Of a stretch of 64,000 nucleotides of DNA, positions 34,090-42,746 are shown piece by piece. This DNA is from Rhodospirillaceae bacterium (GTDB taxonomy: Bacteria; Pseudomonadota; Alphaproteobacteria; Rhodospirillales; Casp-alpha2), in the NCBI GenBank assembly GCA_016845145.1, contig JAERTE010000148.1, positions 114,401-178,400 on the forward strand, read 5' to 3'. The notes under the pieces were generated by a model. The model searched no databases, was not told the DNA's origin, and saw only the letters and a program-made list of their open reading frames with translations. Both the position numbers and the translations under genes were made by a program. The first letter of the stretch is position 1. The number at the start of each line of letters is the position of its first letter.

Positions 34090-35865
34090 ATGAAGGCTAT
34101 TCGATCCGTTCTGGCGAGGGGAGGCGTAGCGGTGTGTCTGGCGCTCACGGCGGTCTGTGCACAAGCCGCCTCGGACCCGGCGAAAATTCAAAGCGCCGAG
34201 ATGGCGCTGAAAGCCAAACAGTACAACAAGGCACGGACGGCTTTTCAGCCCTTGGCGCAAGGCGGCAACACGACGGCACAGTACCGATTGGGCGAGATGT
34301 TGCGTAAGGGCTTGGGCGGAAAGACGGATTTCGCTGAGGCGCTGTTCTGGTACCGTAAATCCGCGCTCGGCGGCGATACCCGTGCGCAAATCAGGCTGGG
34401 CGACTTCTACCGTTTCGGCAAAGGCGTGCCGAAAGCGCCGAAAATCGCGGTTTCGTGGTACGGCAAGGCTGCCGGCGCCGGCAGTTCGTGGGCGCAATTG
34501 CGGCTTGGTGAAATGTATCGTCAAGGTGAGGGCGTGGAGAAGAATCTTGCCGAGGCGCGTTCCTGGTTCGCCAAAGCCGCCGCCCAGGGTAACGCCCAGG
34601 CTGCCAAGGTGTTGGCTGTGCTTCCCGTGATGCCCGCGGGGAAATCACCGGTGCCGGAAGCAACGCCGAAATTGCCGCCGGCCGCGGGTTCCAATAATGC
34701 GGGTTCCAAGAGCGCTGGGCGGCGTTTGTATGTAGAGGTTCCGAAAGGCTGGCAACTTGCTGATGCCGCTGTGACGGTGGCGGGATCGGGGTCGGAACTC
34801 GCGAGCTTGTTGAAACTCGAGGTCACGACGGAGGTGTTCATTCCCAAGACGGAGGTCGAGCGCGTGAAGTCGGGAACCAAGCCCAAACATGTGATCGCCA
34901 GTTCGAGTTTTCGCCGTCTGATTTTCGCCACGCCCTTCAACATCCTTGAAACCTCCATGAAAAGATTGGAACAGGATTGTGAATACGGCCGCGCGGTGGA
35001 GACAAAGACCACCAAACGCCCGTACGGCCTGAAGCTTGTCGGGTTTTATACATGCACGCGAAACCGCGCGCTCGGGTGGGGCATGGTCGCGGCGGTTATC
35101 GTCATTGAGACCGATAAGAAGATGTATCTTGTCGAGCGCATGCAGTATGGAAAACCGTTCGCCGGCAACCGAATTGATGACGTCGAGAAATTCTACGAAA
35201 CATGGTCGAGGTGGATTGAGGCAATCGCGATCACGGATCGCTCAGGACGAAGAACGCTCCAGAAAATCGGTTCGGGTTCGGGTTTCCGCGTCAATGCGGA
35301 AGGGCACATGCTGACCAATCATCACGTTATTGCGGCCTGTGGCGAGGTTCGCGCCGACGGTAAACGGGTAACGGTCGCGGCCAAGGACAAGAGCCTCGAT
35401 CTGGCAATATTGAAAGGAGGCGGCGCATCTGATTTCGGTGCATTCCGCCGGGACCGAAAGGTTCGGGTCGGTGAGCCCGTCGCCGTTGCCGGCTTCCCGC
35501 TGGCCGGCGTGATCGCCAGCGACATGAACCTGACCACCGGGGTGGTCAGCGCCACGCGCGGCATGAAAGATGATCCGCGTTTCCTGCAGGTCTCCGCGCC
35601 CATGCAGCCGGGCAACAGCGGGGGACCCGCCGTGGACGAAGGCGGCCGGGTCATCGGTGTCGCCGTTTCCGTGCTTGGGGCCGCCAGAGCCCGGGGGCCA
35701 CAACTTCAAAACGTCAATTTTCTGGTCAGCGGCGATTCCGCCAAGGGATTTCTAAAGCAGCACGGCGTGCGCTATAGCGTCAACGATGGCGAAGCCCGCC
35801 TCAGCGGCGCCGACCTGGCGGACCGCTCGCGATCCTTCACTGTGCCGATCGAGTGTTGGCGCTGA
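34090..35865 (+). CDS. Secreted Sel1-repeat / trypsin-like serine protease
   Basis: 591 residues. A signal peptide (GVAVCLALTAVCAQAAS) is followed by three to four Sel1-like repeats at ~40-175 (AQYRLGEMLRKGLGG, AQIRLGDFYRFGKGV, AQLRLGEMYRQGEGV), a low-complexity linker, a middle domain of unknown fold (~205-390), and a C-terminal DegP-like trypsin domain. The catalytic triad is His in LTNHHVIAAC, Asp in LDLAIL and Ser in QPGNSGGPAV. No PDZ domain follows. It should act in the periplasm, the Sel1 repeats mediating protein contacts. Single gene, divergent from the CpdA-like gene. Confidence 0.85.
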   Translation: MKAIRSVLARGGVAVCLALTAVCAQAASDPAKIQSAEMALKAKQYNKARTAFQPLAQGGNTTAQYRLGEMLRKGLGGKTDFAEALFWYRKSALGGDTRAQIRLGDFYRFGKGVPKAPKIAVSWYGKAAGAGSSWAQLRLGEMYRQGEGVEKNLAEARSWFAKAAAQGNAQAAKVLAVLPVMPAGKSPVPEATPKLPPAAGSNNAGSKSAGRRLYVEVPKGWQLADAAVTVAGSGSELASLLKLEVTTEVFIPKTEVERVKSGTKPKHVIASSSFRRLIFATPFNILETSMKRLEQDCEYGRAVETKTTKRPYGLKLVGFYTCTRNRALGWGMVAAVIVIETDKKMYLVERMQYGKPFAGNRIDDVEKFYETWSRWIEAIAITDRSGRRTLQKIGSGSGFRVNAEGHMLTNHHVIAACGEVRADGKRVTVAAKDKSLDLAILKGGGASDFGAFRRDRKVRVGEPVAVAGFPLAGVIASDMNLTTGVVSATRGMKDDPRFLQVSAPMQPGNSGGPAVDEGGRVIGVAVSVLGAARARGPQLQNVNFLVSGDSAKGFLKQHGVRYSVNDGEARLSGADLADRSRSFTVPIECWR

Positions 35866-35921
35866 GCTGCTCATGCGCTATCGGCAGGCCTTCATGTGTA
35901 TTCCGTCGGGCGAACGGGTGT

Positions 35922-36683
35922 TCAAGCCGTGTCCGATGAAAGGGCGTGACCGGCAGCAACGAGGTCATCGATCAAGGCCTGCCGGCCTGTGCGATGTAAT
36001 TGTCCACTGAGCGCCAGTGTGGTCACCGCGCCGATGACGTTGCCGGGCACGGCCAGGATCGGCACGGCGAGCACCGTGATGCCGTCGATATAGTTGCCGT
36101 CGTCGACGGCATAACCGGTTTCGCGCACCGATGCCACGTCGGCGGACCATTCGGTGAAGCTGGGGGGCGTCTGCCACTCCAATTCGTTGAATGCGTGTTC
36201 GAGCGCCGAAGCCGACCAATCGCCATAGGCCGCAAAGCACCTGCCCGTGGCGCTGGTAAAGGCTGGGAACCGGCTGCCCAGGGTCGCGTGAATACTGAAA
36301 TTGCTAGCGGCGTAGGCGATGGCGATCACGCTCAGCAGCGCGCCGCCATCCCACTCGATACCCAGGGCCGTGACACCATGGTCGCTTGCCAGGCGATCGA
36401 GATGCGGCTGGAGGCGTTGCGCCAGCGACGGCTGGTCGAGATAGGCGCGCGCCAGCTCCACGGTGCCGCCGCCCAACCGGTAGCGTTTGGTGCCGGGCTC
36501 ATTGGCGACAAGACCCTCAAAGGCGAGAGTGCGCAGAATATGCATAACCGTGCTCGGCACCAACTCAAGCTCGGCGGCGATTTCCGTTACGTTCAGAGAC
36601 CGGTCCGATGCGCCAAGCAGCCGCAGGATGGCCACCGCGCGGCGAACGGCATGGACGGGCTTTGTCGGTCTATCGGCATTCAT
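35922..36683 (-). CDS. IclR-family transcriptional regulator
   Basis: 253 residues. N-terminal winged HTH (AVAILRLLGASDRSLNVTEIAAELELVPSTVMHILRTL) and the IclR effector domain (LGSRFPAFTSATGRCFAAYG; GNVIGAVTTLALSGQ). ATG 36683 (MNADRPTKPVHAVRR) fits the family; six extra residues upstream are possible. It is divergent from the acyl-CoA ligase/MaoC/CoA-transferase operon and probably controls it through the palindrome at 36704-36719 in response to a pathway acid or CoA ester. Confidence 0.88.
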   Translation of the reverse strand: MNADRPTKPVHAVRRAVAILRLLGASDRSLNVTEIAAELELVPSTVMHILRTLAFEGLVANEPGTKRYRLGGGTVELARAYLDQPSLAQRLQPHLDRLASDHGVTALGIEWDGGALLSVIAIAYAASNFSIHATLGSRFPAFTSATGRCFAAYGDWSASALEHAFNELEWQTPPSFTEWSADVASVRETGYAVDDGNYIDGITVLAVPILAVPGNVIGAVTTLALSGQLHRTGRQALIDDLVAAGHALSSDTA

Positions 36684-36703
36684 TGGGAAAAGGTCCCACA
36701 AAA

Positions 36704-36762
36704 ATTGTGTATAGACAATAAAATATTGGCATTTGACAAAAATTTTTAGGCAATGCTACGAT
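36704..36762 (+). promoter_or_regulatory. Operator palindrome and sigma-70-like promoter for the acyl-CoA ligase operon
   Basis: ATTGT-N6-ACAAT (36704-36719) is a perfect inverted repeat. It is followed 13 bases later by TTGACA (36733-36738) and, after 17 bases, CTACGAT (36756-36762) as a -10-like element. The order suits an IclR site next to the ligase promoter. Recognition by the IclR protein is inference. Confidence 0.5.
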
Positions 36763-36815
36763 CATCACCGCGTCACCGAAATAGAGTGGCGCCAATGAGA
36801 TAATTTTGCCCAGGG

Positions 36816-38357
36816 ATGGTGATGGTCGCACTGACCGACATAACGAGTTACGCCGACGCACAGCGATGTTTCTCCAAGCAAGCTTTGTGGGATCTGTTCG
36901 ATGGTGACCGCGAACGGCTGAATATCGGCCATGAATGCGTCGACCGCCATCCACCCGAGCGCACAGCAATTCGCATCGCCCACGCCGACGGACGCGACGA
37001 GATCATTACATTCGGCGAATTGCGCGATGGGTCGAATAGGGTGGCCAACTGGCTGCATGCGCGAGGTATCGGCGAGGGTGAGCGGGTGGCGATCATGTTG
37101 GAGCCTTCGCTGGCGTTTTACGCAGTGCTGTTCGGCGCCATGAAGGCGGGCTCAGTCGCGGTGCCTTTATTCACGCTGTTCGGGCCGGATGGTCTGGCGC
37201 TCAGGATCGATGATTGCGCGCCATCACTATTGGTTTTGGCATCGGAGAAGGCCGAATTGGCGGCATCGTCGAAAGTGCCGGTGGTCATCGCCGATGAAGG
37301 CTTCGAGGCGGAATTGGCGCAGTACTCAATCAACCACACGCCCGATACCGCCGCTGATGCCATGGCCATGTATCAGTATACGTCGGGCACCACGCGGCAA
37401 TTGCCCGAAGCCGTAAAGCATCGCCATCGTGCCGTGGTGACCGTGGCCATTGCCGCGCTTTACGCCACCGGTGTCAGGCCTTGGGACCGGTTCATGTGTC
37501 CGTCCTCGCCAGCTTGGGGGCACGGGCTTTGGCATGGCACGCTGGCGCCGTTGTCGTTGGGGGTTAGCATCGCGGCCTATGCGGGCCAATTTGATGCTGA
37601 TCGCCTGATGCGCGCCGTTCAGGACTACAAGATCACCAACATGTCGGCAGCGGCCACGCACTACCGCATGATGAAACAGGCGGGTCGCGCGGACGAGTTT
37701 GACTTCGGGCTGGAGAAATTGACCTTCACCGGCGAGGCCATGGACACAGACACGGCCGATTGGATCAACGCTACTTTCGGCCTCCATGCGCGCTCGATTT
37801 ACGGCAGCACGGAAGTGGGCGTGATCTTGGCGGGTTATCCGGGTGCGGACGACTTCAATTTCAAACCGGGATCGCTCGGCAAACCCGTGCCGGGTGTCGA
37901 GGTCGCGGTTTTGCGTGCGGATGGAAAACCAACAGCACCCGATGAGGTTGGGGAAATCCACCTGAAGCGCAAAGGCGGCTGGTTTCCGATCAAGGATTTG
38001 GGCCATGTGGATGCCGACGGGCACTATTATCACGACGGCCGCGCCGATGACGTGATCATTTCCGCCGGCTGGACCATGAGTGCGCAGGAAATCGAAGACA
38101 CGCTGATGAAGCACCCGGATGTTGTCGAGGTGGCGGTGATCGCCGCTCCCGACGAAGCGCGCGGCCAGGTGGCGAAAGCCGTTGTGGTCTCCGAGCGCCA
38201 GGGCTCCGACATATTTACCGCCGAGTTGCAGGCCCATGCCAAGCAACGCCTGGCCCGGCATGAATACCCCAGACAGGTGGCCTACGCCGCCGCCTTGCCG
38301 AAAACACCCGCAGGCAAGATCAACCGAAAAGCACTAAGGGACGCCGAAGCATCATGA
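36816..38357 (+). CDS. AMP-dependent acyl-CoA synthetase/ligase
   Basis: 513 residues. Conserved ligase blocks are YTSGTT (A3), RSIYGSTEVG (A5), IKDLGHVDADGHYYHDGRADDVI (A7-A8) and KTPAGKINRKAL with the A10 Lys. The A3 loop reads TSGTTRQLPEAV, so Arg replaces the last Gly and Glu the Lys of the usual TSGTTGxPK motif; activity may be altered. It should activate an organic acid to its CoA ester. Two starts (36816 and 36822) are possible. It overlaps the MaoC-like gene by 4 bases (ATGA). Confidence 0.85.
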   Translation: MVMVALTDITSYADAQRCFSKQALWDLFDGDRERLNIGHECVDRHPPERTAIRIAHADGRDEIITFGELRDGSNRVANWLHARGIGEGERVAIMLEPSLAFYAVLFGAMKAGSVAVPLFTLFGPDGLALRIDDCAPSLLVLASEKAELAASSKVPVVIADEGFEAELAQYSINHTPDTAADAMAMYQYTSGTTRQLPEAVKHRHRAVVTVAIAALYATGVRPWDRFMCPSSPAWGHGLWHGTLAPLSLGVSIAAYAGQFDADRLMRAVQDYKITNMSAAATHYRMMKQAGRADEFDFGLEKLTFTGEAMDTDTADWINATFGLHARSIYGSTEVGVILAGYPGADDFNFKPGSLGKPVPGVEVAVLRADGKPTAPDEVGEIHLKRKGGWFPIKDLGHVDADGHYYHDGRADDVIISAGWTMSAQEIEDTLMKHPDVVEVAVIAAPDEARGQVAKAVVVSERQGSDIFTAELQAHAKQRLARHEYPRQVAYAAALPKTPAGKINRKALRDAEAS

Positions 38358-39517
38358 GTGACAATACAGCTGAAAACACACCGGGTAACTTTCCCCGCAT
38401 CACCGAGCAGGGCATGGATGACTTGAGCCGCCGCATCGGCGTCAAGATCGCCAACGAGATCGAACCCTGGTGCCATGAGGCGACCCGCGACAATATCCGC
38501 CACTACGCGCATGGTATCGGCGACGACAATCCGTTGTGGTGCGACCCCGACTATGCCGCTGGGACGCGGCAGGGCGGGTTGGTGGCGTTGCCGTCGTTCC
38601 TGTTTTCCACGTCGCGCATTATATCGGGCTACGTCGGTGGCTTGCCGGGCATTCATGCCATGTGGGCCGGGGCCGACTGGACCTGGCACAAATGGATCAA
38701 ACGCAACGACGAGATCAAGACCGAGTCGTACTTGAAGGAATTGATCGAGCACGACACCCGGTTTTCCGGCCGCGCCGTGCAGCAGATCTATCACGTGGAT
38801 TTCTATAACCAGGACGGCGACAAGCTGGCCGAGGCCGACTCGTGGTGTTTCCGCACCGAGCGCGATACGGCTCGTGAATTGGGCACCAAGTACAAAGACC
38901 TGAAAGCCAAGCCCGCGCAACGTTACACCGACGAAGAACTGACCGATATCTACCGCCACTACGCCGAAGAGCAAGTGCGTGGCGCCGAGACCCGATATTT
39001 CGAGGACGTCGCCGTGGGTGACGAAATCCCGACCATGGTGAAAGGGCCGATGACCGTCACCGGCTTTATCGCCTACGCGCAGGGTTGGGGCGGATTGTAC
39101 ATTCGCGCCAACAAGCTCAACTGGAAACAAATTCACGCGCATCCGGGCCTGGGCATTCCCAACAAGTTCAATATCCCAGACTGCCCCGAACGCGTGCATT
39201 GGGAAAATGAGATGGCCACCGCCGTCGGCGCGCCGGGGGCTTATGACTACGGGCCCGAGCGTTGCTCATGGATGACCCATCATCTGACCAACTGGATGGG
39301 CGATGACGGGTTTCTGGTGCATGTGGAAAACAAGATCCGCCGCCACAACCCGGAAGGCGATGCGTTGTTCATCAAGGGCTCCGTTACCGGTGTGCACGAT
39401 GATGACGACAACCCCGGTTTCGGCCTCGTCGATGTCGCCCATGAGGCGCGCAACCAAGGTGACGAGTTGTCGATCATCGGTACCGGCACGGTGCGGTTGC
39501 CGAAGCGCGCGTCATGA
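38354..39517 (+). CDS. MaoC-like double hot-dog hydratase (FAS1-like dehydratase)
   Basis: 387 residues with two hot-dog halves. The N-terminal half has ATRDNIRHYAHGIGDDNPLWCDPDYA, the hydratase-2-like motif with Asp-x(4)-His-type active-site residues; the second half starts near RYFEDVAVGDEIPTMVKGPMTVTGFIAYA. Such proteins hydrate enoyl-CoA or dehydrate hydroxyacyl-CoA esters. The start overlaps the ligase stop and its stop overlaps the CoA-transferase start, both as ATGA, so the three proteins are translationally coupled and act in one pathway. Confidence 0.83.
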   Translation: MSDNTAENTPGNFPRITEQGMDDLSRRIGVKIANEIEPWCHEATRDNIRHYAHGIGDDNPLWCDPDYAAGTRQGGLVALPSFLFSTSRIISGYVGGLPGIHAMWAGADWTWHKWIKRNDEIKTESYLKELIEHDTRFSGRAVQQIYHVDFYNQDGDKLAEADSWCFRTERDTARELGTKYKDLKAKPAQRYTDEELTDIYRHYAEEQVRGAETRYFEDVAVGDEIPTMVKGPMTVTGFIAYAQGWGGLYIRANKLNWKQIHAHPGLGIPNKFNIPDCPERVHWENEMATAVGAPGAYDYGPERCSWMTHHLTNWMGDDGFLVHVENKIRRHNPEGDALFIKGSVTGVHDDDDNPGFGLVDVAHEARNQGDELSIIGTGTVRLPKRAS

Positions 39518-40716
39518 GTGCCGGTGCGCTCGCAGGTGTCCGCGTGCTGGAGTTCGGACAGGTTTTGGCCGCGCCTTATATCGGCCTGATGCTGGCCGAT
39601 CAGGGCGCGGAAGTGATCAAGATCGAAAGTCCGACCGGCGATCCCAGCCGCGGTTATATGCCGCCCGATGTGGAGGGGCACTCGCCATACTTCCTATCCA
39701 TGAACCGCAACAAACAGGGCATTGCGCTCGACCTTAAGCATCCTGCCGCTGTTGAGGCCGTGTTGGCGCTGGTCGTAAAGGCCGACGTGGTGACCGAGAA
39801 CTTCCGTATCGGCGTGATGGAGCGGCTCGGCGTCGGTTATGACGTGATGAAGGCGGTCAATCCGGGCATCATCTACTGCGCGATATCGGGCTACGGGCGT
39901 TCAGGCCCCTATGCTGACCGCGCAGGTTACGACCCCATTGCGCAGGCCGAATCGGGGCTCATGAGCATCAGCGGAGAGCCCGACGGTGAGCCCACCCGTG
40001 TCGGCGCCTCGGTGGTGGATATGGTGACCGGCATGTTCGCAGCCCAGTCGATCACCGCAGCGCTTTATGCCAGAAGAGAGAACGGCGAGGGGCAGCGCAT
40101 CGACGTCAATCTGTTCGGCACGGCGCTGAACATGTTGGTCAATTTCGCCGGACAATCCCTGCTGACGGGCGACGATCCGACGCGTTTCGGGTCGGGCAGT
40201 CAGGCGGCGCAGCCTTCGGGCGTCTATAAGTCCAAGGATGGCGAGTTCATGCTGACCATCGCCGCCGAAGCCATGTACCGGCGGTTTTGCGAACAGGTCA
40301 TCGAACACCCTGAATTGGCTGACGATCCACGTTTTGCCACCAATGCCGGACGGGTCGCGAATAAATCTGGGTTGGATGCCGCGCTCGGGCCGGTTTTCGC
40401 CGCCATGGACAACCATACGATTATCGAACGTATGCGCGCCGCCGGTATCCCGTGCGGTGAAATCCTCGGTATCCGCGACGCGCTGGCTTCCCCCATGACC
40501 AAGGCGCTCGACTTGATCACCACTGCGCCTCACACGGAGTTGGGCGACCTCAAGACCTTGAAGCCGTCCTATTCGATGTCAGGCACGCCGATCCGCGACC
40601 CTGTAGGTGCACCGTTGATTGGTGAACATACGCGCGAAGTACTGCGCGAAGTTGCTGGTTATGACGATGCGCGGATAGACGCGATGATCGCCGACGGCGC
40701 GGTCGTGGCTGATTAA
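39514..40716 (+). CDS. CaiB/BaiF family III CoA transferase
   Basis: 400 residues. Family features are VRVLEFGQVLAAPYIGLMLADQGAEVIKIE at the start, NRNKQGIALDLK, the catalytic Asp in GASVVDMVTGMFAAQ (~172) and NLFGTALNMLVNFAG. It moves CoA between carboxylic acids, for example from an acyl-CoA product to a fresh substrate. Third gene of the IclR-linked operon. Together with the ligase and hydratase this looks like a small pathway for side-chain or alkanoate breakdown; the substrate cannot be told. Confidence 0.9.
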   Translation: MSAGALAGVRVLEFGQVLAAPYIGLMLADQGAEVIKIESPTGDPSRGYMPPDVEGHSPYFLSMNRNKQGIALDLKHPAAVEAVLALVVKADVVTENFRIGVMERLGVGYDVMKAVNPGIIYCAISGYGRSGPYADRAGYDPIAQAESGLMSISGEPDGEPTRVGASVVDMVTGMFAAQSITAALYARRENGEGQRIDVNLFGTALNMLVNFAGQSLLTGDDPTRFGSGSQAAQPSGVYKSKDGEFMLTIAAEAMYRRFCEQVIEHPELADDPRFATNAGRVANKSGLDAALGPVFAAMDNHTIIERMRAAGIPCGEILGIRDALASPMTKALDLITTAPHTELGDLKTLKPSYSMSGTPIRDPVGAPLIGEHTREVLREVAGYDDARIDAMIADGAVVAD

Positions 40717-40734
40717 AGCATAACGCCGCCGTTA

Positions 40735-41874
40735 TCAGGTCGCGGCCAGGTATTCGCTGCATTGCTGGCGCGAAAGGTTTCGGTTCTGCGCGGCCTTGAC
40801 GATATCTGCCAGCAGGTTGCCTTCGTACCATGCGGAGATCTCGGCACCGGTAATACGACAGACCATTTTGTTGTCGATCCGGTCCGGGGCGGAAATCGCT
40901 GTACCCGCGTCTCCGAAACGAAATGCGATCGTGTTGTCTTCAGCGTCCTTTCCGATACCCGTGCCGGAGTCGGGTGAAAATGCCGCGTAATCCCCTTGGG
41001 CGCTACGACCGTTCGTGCAAAGCACCGACCATGTGCCAGAAGGCAGCGGTCCGTCACCGGCAAACTTTCCTCCCACGTTTTTCCAATCACCCGAGCAGTT
41101 GCCACCCGCTGGCAACGGGAACCAAATTCGACCATGGGCGCCAGAGCTCGTTAAAACCATTCTGCCCGATAAAGCATCGCGGTAATTTTGCCAGGCAACG
41201 GTGAGGGCAAGGTTCTTTTCGTTCGCTTGCCCAGGGGATTGTTGAATTCGCGCAACCGCAGACTCCCAGCCGCCGTAATTTCCCATCGCTACGCTCTTGG
41301 CCACGGTAGCTTCATCTTCGTCGCTGACAGTTGCCCCCGGCGCCCAGCAATAGTGGCCAAAAAACTGGGCACTGCCGCCGTCATGGGTTTGCGATCCGCT
41401 GCCGCGCAATTCCAGTTCCATAGCTGAGCAGGACACGCCGTCGACTGTAAACCGGAGCACGCTGATGAGCCCTACCTCGGTTCGAACGCCTCGATGCTTG
41501 CCGATTTGGACGTTACGATTTTCAGCGAGTTTCAATTCTTTGACGTACTCTTTGAGGTCAATAGGCTGGTTCCAATGCCAATTGGGCGCCAGATATCGGT
41601 AAGTGAATACGAGATGCGGAAACAGTCCATTGTCGGAACGGCCGACAGCTCTAAAGGCCGTGGCGGAACTGGTTTCGGAACGGCGGTAGGTTATTTTCAG
41701 GTTGTCCGGCTGGATGGGGGCGTAAAGAAGCTCGCTGTCCTGAGCCGCAATTGCCGTCACTGCGGCTGATCCGGATGTCTGAGTGGTCTGGCATGCGGAC
41801 AAGACACTCACGGCCGCAAGGACCATGGCGTACCCAACGTGTTTTGTCGCCGTTCGCGATATCAAATTCATCAC
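40735..41874 (-). CDS. Lipoprotein of unknown function
   Basis: 379 residues, not recognised. The N-terminus is a lipoprotein signal (VGYAMVLAAVSVLSACQTT, lipobox LSAC). The rest is probably periplasmic or outer-membrane attached: a central region with many aromatic residues and Cys (VSCSAMELELRG, FFGHYCWAPG) and a C-terminal part with GRIWFPLPAGGNCSG and CTNGRSAQGDYAAF that may mimic a small beta domain. The last ~40 residues are helical (NLLADIVKAAQNRNLSRQQCSEYL). It lies 13 bases after the metzincin-like lipoprotein gene on the same strand and is probably co-transcribed with it. Confidence 0.7.
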   Translation of the reverse strand: MMNLISRTATKHVGYAMVLAAVSVLSACQTTQTSGSAAVTAIAAQDSELLYAPIQPDNLKITYRRSETSSATAFRAVGRSDNGLFPHLVFTYRYLAPNWHWNQPIDLKEYVKELKLAENRNVQIGKHRGVRTEVGLISVLRFTVDGVSCSAMELELRGSGSQTHDGGSAQFFGHYCWAPGATVSDEDEATVAKSVAMGNYGGWESAVARIQQSPGQANEKNLALTVAWQNYRDALSGRMVLTSSGAHGRIWFPLPAGGNCSGDWKNVGGKFAGDGPLPSGTWSVLCTNGRSAQGDYAAFSPDSGTGIGKDAEDNTIAFRFGDAGTAISAPDRIDNKMVCRITGAEISAWYEGNLLADIVKAAQNRNLSRQQCSEYLAAT

Positions 41875-41887
41875 TATGTTTCCCCGA

Positions 41888-42589
41888 TTATCGATCTGAG
41901 CGTTGCTTCGGCTCGATTATGGTCTTGAGCATTTGGCGCGCCATTGGAAGGGCATCTTTTCGTGTCATGCCGCCTCGGAAACGACTGTCGTAGATCAATT
42001 GCAATGCGGCACGATCCCATTTCGACATGCGCTCCAATGCCATTCGGTAATTGACCGCCGACGGCAAATTATGGGCATGGCCAAGTCCCAAGCCATGGAG
42101 AATCTCATGAACAATGCAATGCTCGACGGCGTAATTGTCTTTGAGGCCAATGCGCACGATGGCGGACTCCATCCGTCCATTCGAAGACGTTGGCCTTGTA
42201 TAACAACGCACATGTTGCACGGTGTTGACGACATATTTGTCTAGATTGTCGAAATCGATTTGAAAATTTGCCTTTTCTCTATCTTCGACAAACGCATATC
42301 GAATTCCGGTTACGTCGGCTGCGTCTTGAAAGGTTTGATCGATTTTAGCTTGTGCGCCTTCTGGCTTTTCACCACCAACAAAAATAGCAATTGGTTGTTC
42401 CCAACGCCGAATGGATTTGCCTGCGTAATTGGCATCGGCTGTCGCTATGCCGGCGACAGGGTCGGCATTCCAAGTGCTCGGAAAGGCAATATCATTGAAA
42501 AACAGTGTCGCTTCATCGATCCCTGGTGTGGTCTGGCAGCCGGCAACCAAAATCCAACACAAAAAGAAAGAAGCAATTCGAGTGAACAA
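41888..42589 (-). CDS. DUF2927-like lipoprotein with metzincin zinc motif
   Basis: 233 residues. Lipoprotein signal FFLCWILVAGCQTT (lipobox VAGC). Residues ~165-180 read HEILHGLGLGH, an exact HExxHxxGxxH metzincin signature, with the zinc-coordinating histidines and the catalytic Glu. Upstream the region WEQPIAIFVGGEKPEG and ADVTGIRYAF is typical of the DUF2927 family. This predicts a membrane-attached periplasmic zinc protease. GGAGAG precedes the ATG. It is the first gene of a two-lipoprotein unit; target unknown. Confidence 0.78.
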   Translation of the reverse strand: MFTRIASFFLCWILVAGCQTTPGIDEATLFFNDIAFPSTWNADPVAGIATADANYAGKSIRRWEQPIAIFVGGEKPEGAQAKIDQTFQDAADVTGIRYAFVEDREKANFQIDFDNLDKYVVNTVQHVRCYTRPTSSNGRMESAIVRIGLKDNYAVEHCIVHEILHGLGLGHAHNLPSAVNYRMALERMSKWDRAALQLIYDSRFRGGMTRKDALPMARQMLKTIIEPKQRSDR

Positions 42590-42746
42590 AGGAGAGATAC
42601 CCTAATATCGTAAGAGTTGCGAATATTGTCGATAAATTCTATTTAGGCGTAATGCCAAACACAACCGGTTTGTGGAACCATCTCGCCATAGGGTTTTCCC
42701 GGTCAAATGGAGTTGCGGATATGCCCGCTTGGTGCATGATCAAGGC

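Noticed and set aside
33037..34524. A 495-residue protein including the region upstream of the CpdA-like start
   Set aside because: The added N-terminus is low-complexity antisense of the Sel1/protease gene; MRIAHLSDTHL is the family start.
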